This document shows, one piece after another, positions 46,655 to 55,895 of a stretch of DNA of 64,000 nucleotides. Source of the DNA: Vibrio sp. 99-8-1 (GTDB lineage: Bacteria > Pseudomonadota > Gammaproteobacteria > Enterobacterales > Vibrionaceae); assembly GCF_013114595.1 (NCBI RefSeq), contig NZ_VTXE01000007.1, forward strand, positions 1-64,000. The letters are read 5' to 3'. Made by a program: the position numbers and the translations under genes. How positions within the stretch are numbered: the first letter of the stretch is position 1; every line of letters starts with the position of its first letter. A model generated the notes under the pieces. The model saw only the letters and a program-made list of their open reading frames with translations. It ran no database searches and had not been told where the DNA came from.

Positions 46655-46681
46655 AAAGCCCCTAATATAATTAGGGGCTAT
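46655..46681 (-). terminator. Terminator of the ECF sigma/anti-sigma operon
   Basis: AGCCCCTAAT (46657-46666) pairs perfectly with ATTAGGGGCT (46670-46679). Read on the minus strand it follows the DUF3379 gene by 8 bp; the T tract is short and interrupted. Confidence 0.7.
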
Positions 46682-46686
46682 ATAGA

Positions 46687-47403
46687 CTAAAGTATAGGAG
46701 AGATGATAGAGGTGAGCTTAGCAGCGATAGCATCAATGTTTTCACCTTCACTACCGACTAAGATCATGCTGGAATTGGCAATAGGAACCACAACGCCAGA
46801 CATCCCATTTTCATTAAAATCAATAGGTTGCCCCGAATTTATGTTAGTAACAAACATTGTTACTCGGCCTTTATCTCCTTGAAAAACCATGTGCAGAGCG
46901 TTTGAAGCACCAAATCCACAGTGATTAAGGTAATAAACGTGGTATGGAAAACTTTCGCTAAATTGGTAGGCAAAAGGTTGCAACTTTGCATTGATCTGCG
47001 TTGAACTTACCTGTTCATCGAGTTTATTTACAAATGGAGACTCATCTACCACGTGTTTCATTGCCGTATCTGCCAAACTTGCGTGTGCAGGACTTACCAG
47101 CAACGGTGTCCAGTTTATCTGCCCAATAAGAATACCTGCGGCAAATGCAACGGATGCAGCCATTGCTAACATCTGTTTAGTAAAGCTTTTACTCTCTGTC
47201 TGAGCATTTTGACTAAATAAAATGCGATCAGCGAGATCATCAGGAACATCAACCTTCATCGCTTTTTCGAGTTGAGCGTCTAAGCTCAGAATCTCTTCGG
47301 CAAACTTGCCGTTGGCTTCGGAAAGGTTGATAACGTCATTAATCTCGTTATCCCGGAATTTGGGTTCTGAGAGTATTCTGCGACGAAATTCTAAATCATC
47401 CAT
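46687..47403 (-). CDS. DUF3379 protein, probable membrane anti-sigma factor
   Basis: A 238-residue DUF3379 protein with an N-terminal cytoplasmic helical part (1-73), one membrane segment at about 76-95 (KQMLAMAASVAFAAGILIGQ) and a periplasmic domain of about 140 residues. It overlaps the ECF sigma gene by 8 bp, the usual arrangement for a cognate anti-sigma factor. No HxxxCxxC zinc motif is seen. The signal it senses is unknown; membrane topology suggests an envelope cue. Function is inferred from topology and partner. Confidence 0.8.
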   Translation of the reverse strand: MDDLEFRRRILSEPKFRDNEINDVINLSEANGKFAEEILSLDAQLEKAMKVDVPDDLADRILFSQNAQTESKSFTKQMLAMAASVAFAAGILIGQINWTPLLVSPAHASLADTAMKHVVDESPFVNKLDEQVSSTQINAKLQPFAYQFSESFPYHVYYLNHCGFGASNALHMVFQGDKGRVTMFVTNINSGQPIDFNENGMSGVVVPIANSSMILVGSEGENIDAIAAKLTSIISPIL

Positions 47404-47959
47404 TTTTCAGCCCCATGTTGTTTTCTGAAGAATCAATCATTTCTTTAAGTTGATTACGAGCCCTAAATAGTCGAGTCATAACGGTATTTTTATTGAGATC
47501 TAGTATATCGCCAATCTCTTCACCGCTAAAGCCTCCAACCACTTGTAGAAATAGAGGTTCTCTATATTCCACTTCTAGCTTCATAATCTGCGCTTGAATC
47601 CATTTCTGCTGGTGGTGAGCATCATCACTGACTTTAGCTTCACTACCGTAGTCGTCGATATCAACCAGCTCCAGCTGTTTCCTTTCAAAGCGTCTAGCAT
47701 TTTCTCGTCTAAGAATGGTGATTAGCCAAGATTTTGCTGCTTTCTCATCTTGAAGACTATCCAAAGACTTCCACGCCCTGAGGCAGGTTTCTTGAACAAG
47801 GTCTTCTGCAATGGATTTATCCTTGCATAACCAATAACCGTAACGAAATAGGTCTTTATGATAAGCGCGCACTAGTGCTTCGTACTTTCTTTGTTTATCC
47901 ATATCCGAGTTGACCGGACTGGAGGTATTTTTCTTTCCGAAAAGATTAATTATCGACAC
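47396..47959 (-). CDS. ECF-type RNA polymerase sigma factor
   Basis: A 187-residue ECF sigma factor (sigma-70 family group 4). Region 2 is at about 28-95 (YHKDLFRYGYWLCKDKSIAEDLVQETCLRAWKSL) and region 4 with the helix-turn-helix at about 130-175 (LFLQVVGGFSGEEIGDILDLNKNTVMTRLFRARNQL). The start is GTG at 47959, five bases after GGAGG. It is divergent from fadI and next to the fadL genes; the regulon cannot be read from this window. Confidence 0.93.
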   Translation of the reverse strand: MSIINLFGKKNTSSPVNSDMDKQRKYEALVRAYHKDLFRYGYWLCKDKSIAEDLVQETCLRAWKSLDSLQDEKAAKSWLITILRRENARRFERKQLELVDIDDYGSEAKVSDDAHHQQKWIQAQIMKLEVEYREPLFLQVVGGFSGEEIGDILDLNKNTVMTRLFRARNQLKEMIDSSENNMGLKNG

Positions 47960-48060
47960 ATGTGCCTCCGTTTACCCTCTTGTTGTGCTTCGCAGAGGTA
48001 AAATCAACATTTATTGATCTACTTCAAAATCTTACATTGATATCTAGTTATAGTTAGTCT

Positions 48061-48223
48061 TGTCATCTAGCTAGTCTTTTGGACTAGTGTGTTGAGCAAG
48101 ATGACACTTCCTTTTGAAGGCTGACTTTACTTTCTCCTAATCAGGAAACTGATTATTTTCAATTGGCGTAAGTTAATTGTTTTATATAGATTCCAACCAC
48201 ACAATTTAGTGTGGTTTTTTTTT
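48061..48223 (+). ncRNA. Candidate structured small RNA (or fadI leader attenuator)
   Basis: The 481-bp ECF-fadI gap has no gene, but its plus strand carries a chain of secondary structures. TGTCATCT (48061-48068) pairs perfectly with AGATGACA (48099-48106) around an inner CTAGTC/GACTAG hairpin (48071-48087). Next come TCTCCT (48133-48138), a Shine-Dalgarno-complementary run, and TAATCAG-GAAA-CTGATTA (48138-48155), a 7-bp stem with a GNRA loop. Last is a perfect terminator, AACCACAC/GTGTGGTT, with nine T (48195-48223). A weak TATAGT (48049-48054) could be the -10. Since no gene ends here, the terminator needs another transcript. The first 100 bp (47960-48060) show nothing beyond the ECF upstream region. 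Confidence 0.45.
48195..48223 (+). terminator. Strong terminator without an upstream gene
   Basis: AACCACAC (48195-48202) pairs with GTGTGGTT (48209-48216), loop AATTTA, and nine consecutive T (48215-48223). The nearest plus-strand gene upstream is mlaA, more than 4.6 kb away and with its own terminator. Confidence 0.88.
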
Positions 48224-48376
48224 GCTTATAGTTTTGGTGAATCTTCCATAATTTACACATTACTCACTTAAATATCTATACCCATTCCGATGTAAAGTTC
48301 ACCGTTAACTATTTCATTCTTTTCTAATTTTATACTAGATATCACGAATTTCCTGCTGTAATTGTTAAACGGGCGT

Positions 48377-48404
48377 TTGAATTTGGTAACAATTTCGTTA
48401 CAAT
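48377..48404 (+). promoter_or_regulatory. Sigma-70 promoter of fadIJ
   Basis: TTGAAT (48377-48382), 16-bp spacer, TACAAT (48399-48404). Transcription would begin near 48411, at the FadR-like site, about 30 bp before fadI. Confidence 0.6.
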
Positions 48405-48410
48405 AGCGAA

Positions 48411-48421
48411 AGGTCAGACCT
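48411..48421. promoter_or_regulatory. FadR-like operator at the fadI start site
   Basis: AGGTCAGACCT is a perfect 5-1-5 palindrome matching the FadR core GGTC-N-GACC. It covers the expected transcription start of fadIJ, a position suited to repression. Confidence 0.65.
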
Positions 48422-48440
48422 CTAAGGTAAAGGAGAAGAA

Positions 48441-49748
48441 ATGAGCAGACAAGACGTCAAAACACGCTCTGGAGAACGAATAGCGATAGTTTCTGGGCTA
48501 CGAACTCCATTTGCGAGACAAAGTACCGAATTTGGTAAAGTCCCCGCGGTTGATCTCGGTAAAATGGTGGTTAGTGAGCTGTTATCAAGAACGGATATCG
48601 ATCCAGCATTGGTCGAGCAGGTGGTTTATGGACAAGTGGTTCAAATGCCAGCAGCTCCTAATATTGCTCGTGAGATAGTGTTAGGAACAGGAATGAATAT
48701 CGGCACAGACGCTTATAGCGTAACACGTGCATGTGCGACCAGCTTTCAAGCATCAGTGAATGTCGCTGAGAGCATTATGGCGGGTGCAATCGATATTGGT
48801 ATTGCAGGGGGAGCGGATTCTTCTTCTGTTCTGCCTATCGGTGTATCGAAAAAACTGGCAGCAGGTTTATTAGCTCTTAGCAAAGCAAAAACACTGAGTA
48901 AAAAGATAAAAATAGCTCGAAGCCTTTCTCTTAAAGATCTTGCCCCTGTTCCTCCTGCCGTCGCAGAGTATTCTACCGGCTTATCAATGGGGCAAACCGC
49001 TGAGCAGATGGCAAAATCATATGGCATTACTCGTCAGGAGCAAGACGAGCTAGCTCATCGTTCTCACTCTTTAGCCTCTAAAGCTTGGCAAGAAGGAAAG
49101 ATTCGTGATGAAGTGATGACGGCTTTTCCTGAACCCTATAAACAGTGGATCGATCAAGACAACAATATTCGCCATGATTCCTCTATTGAAAGCTATGCCA
49201 AGCTACGTCCAGCGTTCGACCGAAAATTTGGTACCGTCACCGCAGCCAATAGTACTCCGTTAACTGATGGTGCAGGCGCGATACTTCTAATGCGAGAGGG
49301 AAGAGCTAAAGAGCTAGGACTCGATGTGCTTGGTTATATTCGCTCATATGCATTTTCTGCCATACAGGTGGAGTACGATCTATTAATGGGGCCATCATTT
49401 GCTACGCCAATGGCATTAGACAGAGCTGGGATCGAGTTAGCTGATTTAGATTTAATTGAGATGCATGAAGCATTTGCTGCTCAGACGTTAGCAAACGTAA
49501 AAATGTTTGCTAGTGACAAGTTTGCTCAGCAAAAACTTGGCCGCTCAAAAGCGATTGGTGAAATTGATATGGATAAATTTAACGTGCTTGGTAGCTCAAT
49601 TGCTTACGGTCACCCCTTTGCAGCAACTGGCGCGAGGATGATGGTTCAGACGCTACGAGAGTTAAAACGTCGCGGTGGTGGACTTGCGTTGAATACCGCC
49701 TGTGCAGCGGGTGGATTAGGTGCGGCAATGATTTTGGAGGTTGAATAA
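48441..49748 (+). CDS. fadI: 3-ketoacyl-CoA thiolase FadI
   Basis: FadI cleaves 3-ketoacyl-CoA to acetyl-CoA and a shortened acyl-CoA, the last step of beta-oxidation, as the beta subunit of the FadIJ complex. The 435 residues contain the nucleophile Cys98 (VTRACATSF), the His in [12 protein letters not shown] and the second Cys in LNTACAAGG. The FadI type, rather than FadA, is indicated by the length and by fadJ following directly. AAGGAG precedes the start; the stop overlaps fadJ by one base. Confidence 0.96.
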   Translation: MSRQDVKTRSGERIAIVSGLRTPFARQSTEFGKVPAVDLGKMVVSELLSRTDIDPALVEQVVYGQVVQMPAAPNIAREIVLGTGMNIGTDAYSVTRACATSFQASVNVAESIMAGAIDIGIAGGADSSSVLPIGVSKKLAAGLLALSKAKTLSKKIKIARSLSLKDLAPVPPAVAEYSTGLSMGQTAEQMAKSYGITRQEQDELAHRSHSLASKAWQEGKIRDEVMTAFPEPYKQWIDQDNNIRHDSSIESYAKLRPAFDRKFGTVTAANSTPLTDGAGAILLMREGRAKELGLDVLGYIRSYAFSAIQVEYDLLMGPSFATPMALDRAGIELADLDLIEMHEAFAAQTLANVKMFASDKFAQQKLGRSKAIGEIDMDKFNVLGSSIAYGHPFAATGARMMVQTLRELKRRGGGLALNTACAAGGLGAAMILEVE

Positions 49749-51856
49749 TGAGTGACAATAAATCATTACAGTTAACAATTGATGATGACAACATCGCTTG
49801 GCTTTCCATTGATATTGCTGATGAAAAGATGAATGTTCTTCGAGCAGACCTAATAGAAGAGATGGAAAGCTTGTTAACTGATTTCGAAAGCAACGAAAAA
49901 GGTATCAAGGGCTTAATTATCCATTCAGCGAAAGAGGATAACTTTATCGCTGGAGCGGACGTAAAAATGCTCGATGCTTGTCAGTCAGCGGAAGAAGCGG
50001 AAGAGTTGGCGAAAAAAGGACAACAAGTTTTTGACCGAATTTCATCTGTTAAATTTCCGGTAGTTTCGGCTATTCATGGAGTCTGTTTAGGTGGCGGACT
50101 TGAGTTTGCTTTAGCTTGTGATTATCGAGTCTGTTCTGACGACGATAAAACACGCTTAGGTCTACCTGAAGTGCAATTAGGCTTGCTGCCTGGCTCAGGT
50201 GGTACACAACGTCTGCCTCGCCTAATTGGTTTGTTACCTTCACTTGACATTATTCTTACTGGTAAGCAAGTTCGAGCAAAAAAAGCGGCTAAGCTGGGTA
50301 TGGTTGATGCTGCTGTTCCTAACAGTGTTTTACTGGATGTCGCTAAGCAGTTTGTAACTAAGCCAAAACGAAAAATCAAAACCGCGGGTAAAGAGAAACT
50401 GATCTCTCGTAATGGGTTAGGACGTAAAGTGATCTTTGATCAAGCGACCAAAAAAACATTACAGAAAACCCGAGGTAACTATCCAGCCGCTGACGCTATA
50501 TTAGCGGTTATTCGTTTCGGTCTGGAAAAAGGATTGAAGAAAGGTTTAGCAAACGAAGCTAAAGAGTTTGGTAAATTGGTCATGACTGATGAATCAAAAG
50601 CGCTTCGTTCAATCTTTTTTGCCACAACTGAGATGAAAAAAGACAATGGCTCAGATGCTGAACCGATCAAAATCAACCGAGTCGGAGTGTTAGGCGGTGG
50701 GTTGATGGGCGCAGGTATAAGCCATGTTAGTGTCTCAAAAGCTAAGGTTCCCGTTAGGATTAAAGATGTATCTAACGATGGAGTACTTAATGCCCTTAAC
50801 TATAACTACAAGTTATTTGAGAAACAGCGTAAACGTCGTATTTTAAGCAAAGCTCAGTTACAAGCTAAAATGATGCAGCTTTCGGGAGGCGTAGACTTTA
50901 CCTCTTATAACAATGTTGATTTAGTGATTGAAGCTGTTTTTGAGGATCTCGACCTGAAGCAAAAGATGGTGGCAGATATTGAGCAAAATGCCAAAGCAGA
51001 AACCATTTTTGCTACCAATACCTCCTCATTGCCGATTGCTAAGATAGCGGAAAATGCTCAACGCCCTGAAAATGTGGTTGGTTTGCACTACTTTAGTCCT
51101 GCGGAAAAAATGCCATTGGTTGAAGTTATTCCACATGAAACAACGTCAGATGACGCTGTGGCTACAGTGGTTAATTTTGCTCGTAAGCAGGGTAAAACGC
51201 CTATTGTGGTTAAAGATAGTGCCGGTTTTTATGTTAACCGTATTCTTGCTCCATACATGAATGAAGCGGCCCATGTATTGATGGCCTCAGAACCCATCGA
51301 AGCATTAGATAATGCACTGTTGGACTTTGGATTTCCGGTTGGGCCGATAACACTACTTGATGAAGTTGGTGTCGATATTGGGGCGAAAATCATTCCTATT
51401 TTAGTTAATGAGCTGGGTGAGCGTTTCCAAGGACCAGATGTATTCGATATCTTGCTGAATGACAACCGTAAAGGAAGAAAAAGCGGTAAAGGGTTCTACA
51501 GCTACAAAGGAAAGAAAAAAGAAGTCGATAAGTCGGTTTATAAACTGCTAAAACTTGAGCCTAGTGCATCATTAACAAAAGACGAGATTGCTCTTCGCTG
51601 TGTTCTTCCAATGTTAAATGAAGCGGTTAGATGTCTAGATGAAGGAATTATTAGAAGCGCGAGAGATGGTGATATAGGGGCCATTTTTGGTATTGGCTTC
51701 CCTCCATTCTTAGGCGGGCCGTTTAAATATATGGATAAGATTGGTATTGAATCCCTTGTGGAACTTATGCGTGAGTATGCGTTGAAACATGGTGATCGAT
51801 ATGCCCCTTGTGATGGCCTGCTAACGCGATATGAAAATGGTGAATCGTTCTATTAA
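49748..51856 (+). CDS. fadJ: Fatty acid oxidation complex alpha subunit FadJ
   Basis: FadJ has enoyl-CoA hydratase (N-terminal) and 3-hydroxyacyl-CoA dehydrogenase (C-terminal) activity. It has 702 residues. The hydratase part shows the oxyanion segment and catalytic Glu119 ([13 protein letters not shown]) and Glu141 ([15 protein letters not shown]). The dehydrogenase part has the NAD motif [10 protein letters not shown] at about 315 and the conserved [16 protein letters not shown] segment. It is translationally coupled to fadI and ends in a terminator. Confidence 0.97.
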   Translation: MSDNKSLQLTIDDDNIAWLSIDIADEKMNVLRADLIEEMESLLTDFESNEKGIKGLIIHSAKEDNFIAGADVKMLDACQSAEEAEELAKKGQQVFDRISSVKFPVVSAIHGVCLGGGLEFALACDYRVCSDDDKTRLGLPEVQLGLLPGSGGTQRLPRLIGLLPSLDIILTGKQVRAKKAAKLGMVDAAVPNSVLLDVAKQFVTKPKRKIKTAGKEKLISRNGLGRKVIFDQATKKTLQKTRGNYPAADAILAVIRFGLEKGLKKGLANEAKEFGKLVMTDESKALRSIFFATTEMKKDNGSDAEPIKINRVGVLGGGLMGAGISHVSVSKAKVPVRIKDVSNDGVLNALNYNYKLFEKQRKRRILSKAQLQAKMMQLSGGVDFTSYNNVDLVIEAVFEDLDLKQKMVADIEQNAKAETIFATNTSSLPIAKIAENAQRPENVVGLHYFSPAEKMPLVEVIPHETTSDDAVATVVNFARKQGKTPIVVKDSAGFYVNRILAPYMNEAAHVLMASEPIEALDNALLDFGFPVGPITLLDEVGVDIGAKIIPILVNELGERFQGPDVFDILLNDNRKGRKSGKGFYSYKGKKKEVDKSVYKLLKLEPSASLTKDEIALRCVLPMLNEAVRCLDEGIIRSARDGDIGAIFGIGFPPFLGGPFKYMDKIGIESLVELMREYALKHGDRYAPCDGLLTRYENGESFY

Positions 51857-51882
51857 TTCACCCTGTTAGAAGCTAAACAAGT

Positions 51883-51922
51883 AAAAGCCGAACTCAATAA
51901 TAAACTGAGTTCGGCTTTTTTA
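51883..51922. terminator. Bidirectional terminator between fadJ and the usp gene
   Basis: AAAAGCCGAACTCA (51883-51896) pairs perfectly with TGAGTTCGGCTTTT (51906-51919) and continues into Ts; the complementary strand also ends in a short T run. The flanking genes converge here. Confidence 0.92.
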
Positions 51923-51969
51923 GTTTGTGCGTGCTAACTTTTAACTTAGCAAAGCTTTATTGATTCGCT

Positions 51970-52392
51970 TCAAGAGATAGGGACAACCAGAATATCCACA
52001 GGGGATTTATTAATCAGGTGTTTTGAGTAAGAGAGCAGCTTGCTCCAAAAGTCGTGGTGGTGTCCACAAATTAATAGATCTACCTGACTATCATTAATGG
52101 TGCTTTCAAGTTTGTCGCTTAGATTGCCAGTACCCACAAAGCAGTGCTTGATTTTGTAGTCTGCATAGCGTTCAAATTTTTGTAATTGTTCAATGGAGTG
52201 CTCGCTGACAGGGCATTCATTATGATCTTTTTGAATATCAATTAATTCAGGGTAGATCTCTCCGTGAGTACCATCAATATGAATAAATGAAACCTCGGCT
52301 TGAAACTGTTTGGCAAAAAATACTGCTTTATCAATCAATAGGTTACTATCTTCTGAAAGCTCTATCGCAACTAAAATATGTTTATAATTCAT
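51970..52392 (-). CDS. Universal stress protein (UspA family)
   Basis: A 140-residue UspA-fold protein from ATG at 52390-52392 (MNYKHILVAIELSED), which has GAGG 8 bases upstream; the frame is open to 52419 but without support. The typical start HILVAIELSEDS, the middle VDLLICGHHHDFWSKL and the end SPVDILVVPIS are seen. The ATP-type G-2x-G-9x-G(S/T) loop is not clearly present (GHHHDFW instead), so it resembles the non-ATP-binding UspA class. Role in stress survival is inferred from the family. Confidence 0.9.
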   Translation of the reverse strand: MNYKHILVAIELSEDSNLLIDKAVFFAKQFQAEVSFIHIDGTHGEIYPELIDIQKDHNECPVSEHSIEQLQKFERYADYKIKHCFVGTGNLSDKLESTINDSQVDLLICGHHHDFWSKLLSYSKHLINKSPVDILVVPIS

Positions 52393-52533
52393 AATTATAC
52401 CTCGCCAATACTTATACACCTCTAATCATAACGAGAGGAGCAGAAATAAATGTAGAATAGCTCTCATAACGATTAAAATATTGTTAATATACAGCGAGTT
52501 TGAAGAGAGCTACTCCATAAATGAACTGGTGGT

Positions 52534-52815
52534 ATGATGATGAACGATGAAACTATTCAGCAAACCATTGCTAAGTTTACTTCAATTGAGCAAGCACTAA
52601 CTTACTTTGATATTGAGTTTGATAGTAAGTTTATTGAAGAATATGGTACTCAACTGGTAAAAAGATTTAATGGTTATCTAATTTTAGAAAAACCAGATGA
52701 TTGGTTTTCAGCAAGGCGTGCGCTTAAAAATGCTTATTGTAAAGTACAACGGGGCCGTTTAGACCCACATACTCGTTCTGCATGTCGAGGCTGTACATCT
52801 TGCCAACGACGATAA
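52534..52815 (+). CDS. NifW-like small protein with a Cys-rich tail
   Basis: A 93-residue protein. The segment FTSIEQALTYFDIEFDSKFIEEYGTQLVKRFNGYL resembles the N-terminal part of NifW (PF03206, nitrogenase-stabilising protein), in which a helix with EEFF..F.V.YD leads to a KRF..YL helix. The tail CRGCTSCQRR has three closely spaced Cys that could bind a metal or form disulfides. No nif genes are visible here, so a nitrogenase role is not implied. Assignment is by pattern and moderate. It is divergent from the usp gene and convergent with the M16 protease. Confidence 0.6.
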   Translation: MMMNDETIQQTIAKFTSIEQALTYFDIEFDSKFIEEYGTQLVKRFNGYLILEKPDDWFSARRALKNAYCKVQRGRLDPHTRSACRGCTSCQRR

Positions 52816-52847
52816 ATCGACGGTTTCTTACTGCTATTTGAGTTTAA

Positions 52848-55625
52848 CTAACCCAGTTCTATATCTTTTGGCCTGAGTTGAAACTCTTCAATATTGCCAA
52901 TCTCATTACCAATGTTGATAGAACAAGAGTGCTGATGATTGTTTCCTTTTGAATGGAGAATTAACCGGTTAGCGGTGCGAGGCTTAAGTACATTGACCAC
53001 AAAGCGTATCATTTCTGTTTTATCTAGTTTCTCTATTTCGTCCAGCACAAGTTCTTTTTGATTAAACTCTAGATCTTTATTGCCTATAGCGACCCAAAAC
53101 CGCTGTGCTCTGCCTCTTAGGTTATTATCTGGCGCGGCGATTTGGTTGCATAACCCCTGCTTACTGTTTAGCCATTGAGATTCACTTAGCTCAAGCAATA
53201 GCAAATAGAAGTCGTTTAGGAACTCATCAATGGCCTGCAATAGATCGTTGGGGGCAAACTTAGGTGACTGGACATATAAGACTAAACCGGGATGACGATT
53301 TAGCGGCATATTTCCTGTACCAACCATATAACCTAATTGTTGCTTGGTTCTAACTTCATTGAAAAATGAAGCGGACATTAGGTGATTAACCAAGGTGTAT
53401 AAGGCAATACTTCTAGGATCGCAGTGTGGTGATTGATAATAAATAACGATAGCGGAGTCATCTTGGTCACAGGCTAGCTCTCTTTGGAATGTGCCTGAAT
53501 TTCCAAGCATCACCAGTGGTCTAAGTGACTCTTCATACTGTTGATTCTTTACTCTCATGGCATCTTTGAGGGTCGTGGCCAACTGAGTTGCTTGCTGACG
53601 GGTCCAATCGCCATAGACGAACATTTCAATATGAAGTTCAGCAATAATTGCCTCTACAAATGTCGCTAACTCATCAACCTCTATCGACTCCAATGCTTCA
53701 ATTAAGGCGGGATGAGGAGGGTTATTTGGTTGCAATAGTCCAGTCATGGCATTGAAAAGTTGCGAAATAGGGCGATCTTTTGCTGCATTACGCCAGTTTC
53801 GAAGCATCTGTGTTTTGATGGTGTCAAATCGGTGCTGGCTAAATTCTCTGTTAGTAAACTGCTGTAAGATCATGCTGAGCAGTTCGGGTTGCTTCTGACT
53901 AAAACCAGAGATAGATAACGTTACCCCACCTTGGTGGGCATAAACGTTGTATCCCATACCTGCAATCTCTGCAGGATAAGTTTGTGTAGCCAAACTATCT
54001 AAGAAAATCTCAACACAGAGTCTCATCTTGACTATTTTTCTGGGAGTAGAGACGGCATGTGGGCTATCTATAGCGATATAGACCACGCCTTTTGGTACTC
54101 TAAACTCTCTCTCTTGAAGATGCCATAACCGAAAACCGGGAAGTTCTTCAATCAGTTGCGGGACAGAGGCATCACTTTCTAACTCTTGCGGGTCTAAGTG
54201 ATAGCAGATAAACGGGTTTTTTTCAGGCAACGATTGCTCAGGATTAAGATCAACATTACTCCAGTTGTTTAACTGCTCAGTTGTAAATGGAGTGACAGAG
54301 TAAGGAGTTTGGTACCACTTGGCCGTGCGATCAAAACGGCCCTCTTTGCTGATTAATGTGATTCTGGCGTTGTCGGCGGTTAAATAGGTCAGCATGGACG
54401 TTAATAACGTCTCATTATAGTCTGTCATTTTGTAGTCGCCATACACGACATCTTCTTGTGGGTAATGCTGTAAATTCATCACCAAATGGCTGACCAAGTC
54501 CATTGGACGGGCTTTTTCCTGAAAGCGGAAGGCGGACTCTAGTACCGCTTGCTTCTCTTTAAAGCGCCACTCATTGATTCCCTGCTGTTTTATCAACTCT
54601 ATGTACTGGAACAGAGCTAGGATAATATCGTCTTGATAACCCATACCTTGCTGGGTTAGGTTGATGTTGACGGTAAATTCTCTAAAGTTACTGCCATTTA
54701 TTCCGCCACCAGCGGCTAATGACGTTATCCATCCTTGCTCTTTTAGGGTTAGCATCAAGCTCCCTTTACCTTCCGCACCAATGAGATGAGCAAAGTAGGA
54801 GAGAGGTTTGCAGTTGTACTCTTGGTCTAGGTTTGGAAAATTGAAAGAGATGATCAGTTTTCTTGCTTCTTTAACTGGGCAAACTTTAACAAATAAGCTT
54901 TTGTCTTGATCTCTCACGAGAGGGACATCTATACCCTTGTGTTCCAGCTGTTGATTGTTAATCTGTGAGAACTTCTGTCGCACTTCAGATTCTAATGAAT
55001 CAAGATCATCTGGCGTGAGTACCGATAAAGTCATCAGATCAGCAGAGTAGTGTTGCTGGTAAAAGGCGATGATCTCTTCTCTGATGGTACTATTTTCACG
55101 ATCCGCAAGTGTATCAATATTACCGACAGAGAACTGGCTGAATGGATGGCAAGGGTTAATAACCTCTTTATGTACCTGATACAGCCTGCGCATATCATCT
55201 TGTAGTTTTAGACGATACTCCGAGTCGACAGCTTCTCTCTCTTTGTCTAACGCTTCAGCATTAAACAGCGGTAATACAAAAAACTGACTGAAACGATCTA
55301 AAGCTTGGCTAAAGGCACTAGGGATAACATCAAAGAAGTAACAGGTATGTTCGGTTCCTGTCCAAGCGTTATTGTGACCGCCGTTCTGGCTGATAAAATG
55401 CTGAAATTCACCAACCTTTGGATACTTGTCTGTTCCTAAAAACAGCATATGTTCTAGGTAATGAGCTAATCCTTCTCTATCTTTCGGATCGTCAAAGTGT
55501 CCCACGTTAACTGCTAGTGCTGCTGCGGATTTTTGAGCCTGACTATCTTGTATAAGTAAAACTCGTAAACCATTATCTAAACAGAGGTATCGATAATGAT
55601 TGTGATCATTTGAGCTTAAGTGCAC
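52848..55625 (-). CDS. Insulinase-family (M16) zinc protease
   Basis: A 925-residue M16 peptidase related to pitrilysin/insulysin. The inverted zinc motif HxxEH is at 55-59 (HYLEHMLFLGT), with the downstream Glu in DKEREAVDSEYRL and two further M16 domains. Unlike E. coli PtrA (962 residues, periplasmic), it has no signal peptide: the start is GTG at 55625 (MHLSSNDHNHY), six bases after GGAGA, so it is predicted cytoplasmic. It likely degrades small peptides. Confidence 0.93.
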   Translation of the reverse strand: MHLSSNDHNHYRYLCLDNGLRVLLIQDSQAQKSAAALAVNVGHFDDPKDREGLAHYLEHMLFLGTDKYPKVGEFQHFISQNGGHNNAWTGTEHTCYFFDVIPSAFSQALDRFSQFFVLPLFNAEALDKEREAVDSEYRLKLQDDMRRLYQVHKEVINPCHPFSQFSVGNIDTLADRENSTIREEIIAFYQQHYSADLMTLSVLTPDDLDSLESEVRQKFSQINNQQLEHKGIDVPLVRDQDKSLFVKVCPVKEARKLIISFNFPNLDQEYNCKPLSYFAHLIGAEGKGSLMLTLKEQGWITSLAAGGGINGSNFREFTVNINLTQQGMGYQDDIILALFQYIELIKQQGINEWRFKEKQAVLESAFRFQEKARPMDLVSHLVMNLQHYPQEDVVYGDYKMTDYNETLLTSMLTYLTADNARITLISKEGRFDRTAKWYQTPYSVTPFTTEQLNNWSNVDLNPEQSLPEKNPFICYHLDPQELESDASVPQLIEELPGFRLWHLQEREFRVPKGVVYIAIDSPHAVSTPRKIVKMRLCVEIFLDSLATQTYPAEIAGMGYNVYAHQGGVTLSISGFSQKQPELLSMILQQFTNREFSQHRFDTIKTQMLRNWRNAAKDRPISQLFNAMTGLLQPNNPPHPALIEALESIEVDELATFVEAIIAELHIEMFVYGDWTRQQATQLATTLKDAMRVKNQQYEESLRPLVMLGNSGTFQRELACDQDDSAIVIYYQSPHCDPRSIALYTLVNHLMSASFFNEVRTKQQLGYMVGTGNMPLNRHPGLVLYVQSPKFAPNDLLQAIDEFLNDFYLLLLELSESQWLNSKQGLCNQIAAPDNNLRGRAQRFWVAIGNKDLEFNQKELVLDEIEKLDKTEMIRFVVNVLKPRTANRLILHSKGNNHQHSCSINIGNEIGNIEEFQLRPKDIELG

Positions 55626-55674
55626 GAGCGGTCTCCAAATAGAGCGTGTTAGTTAAGTATGGCGTTGATACGGA

Positions 55675-55866
55675 TTGCTGCAAACTAAGTGGGCAATTTA
55701 TTGTGCTTTCATGGTTTTTACGACATTTTTTGATGTTTATCGTTATATAATGCCAGACTTTTTGAGCAAGGTAATTGATATATTTATATTATTTTGCTTT
55801 GCTTACTATACCCTAGTCACTCTCGATGCCGGCAACACCAAGAGACCGCCCGGGGATGTAATTTGA
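55675..55866 (+). CDS. Small hypothetical membrane protein
   Basis: An open frame of 63 codons from TTG 55675 (or 51 from ATG 55711) with two likely membrane segments (about 7-25 and 31-49) and a short polar tail ending GNTKRPPGDVI. It is divergent from the protease and just before sixA. No clear ribosome site is seen. I do not recognise a family. It may be a small inner-membrane protein or a chance frame. Confidence 0.4.
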   Translation: MLQTKWAIYCAFMVFTTFFDVYRYIMPDFLSKVIDIFILFCFAYYTLVTLDAGNTKRPPGDVI

Positions 55867-55895
55867 CCTAGAAAATATCTGTACGGGAAGCAACA

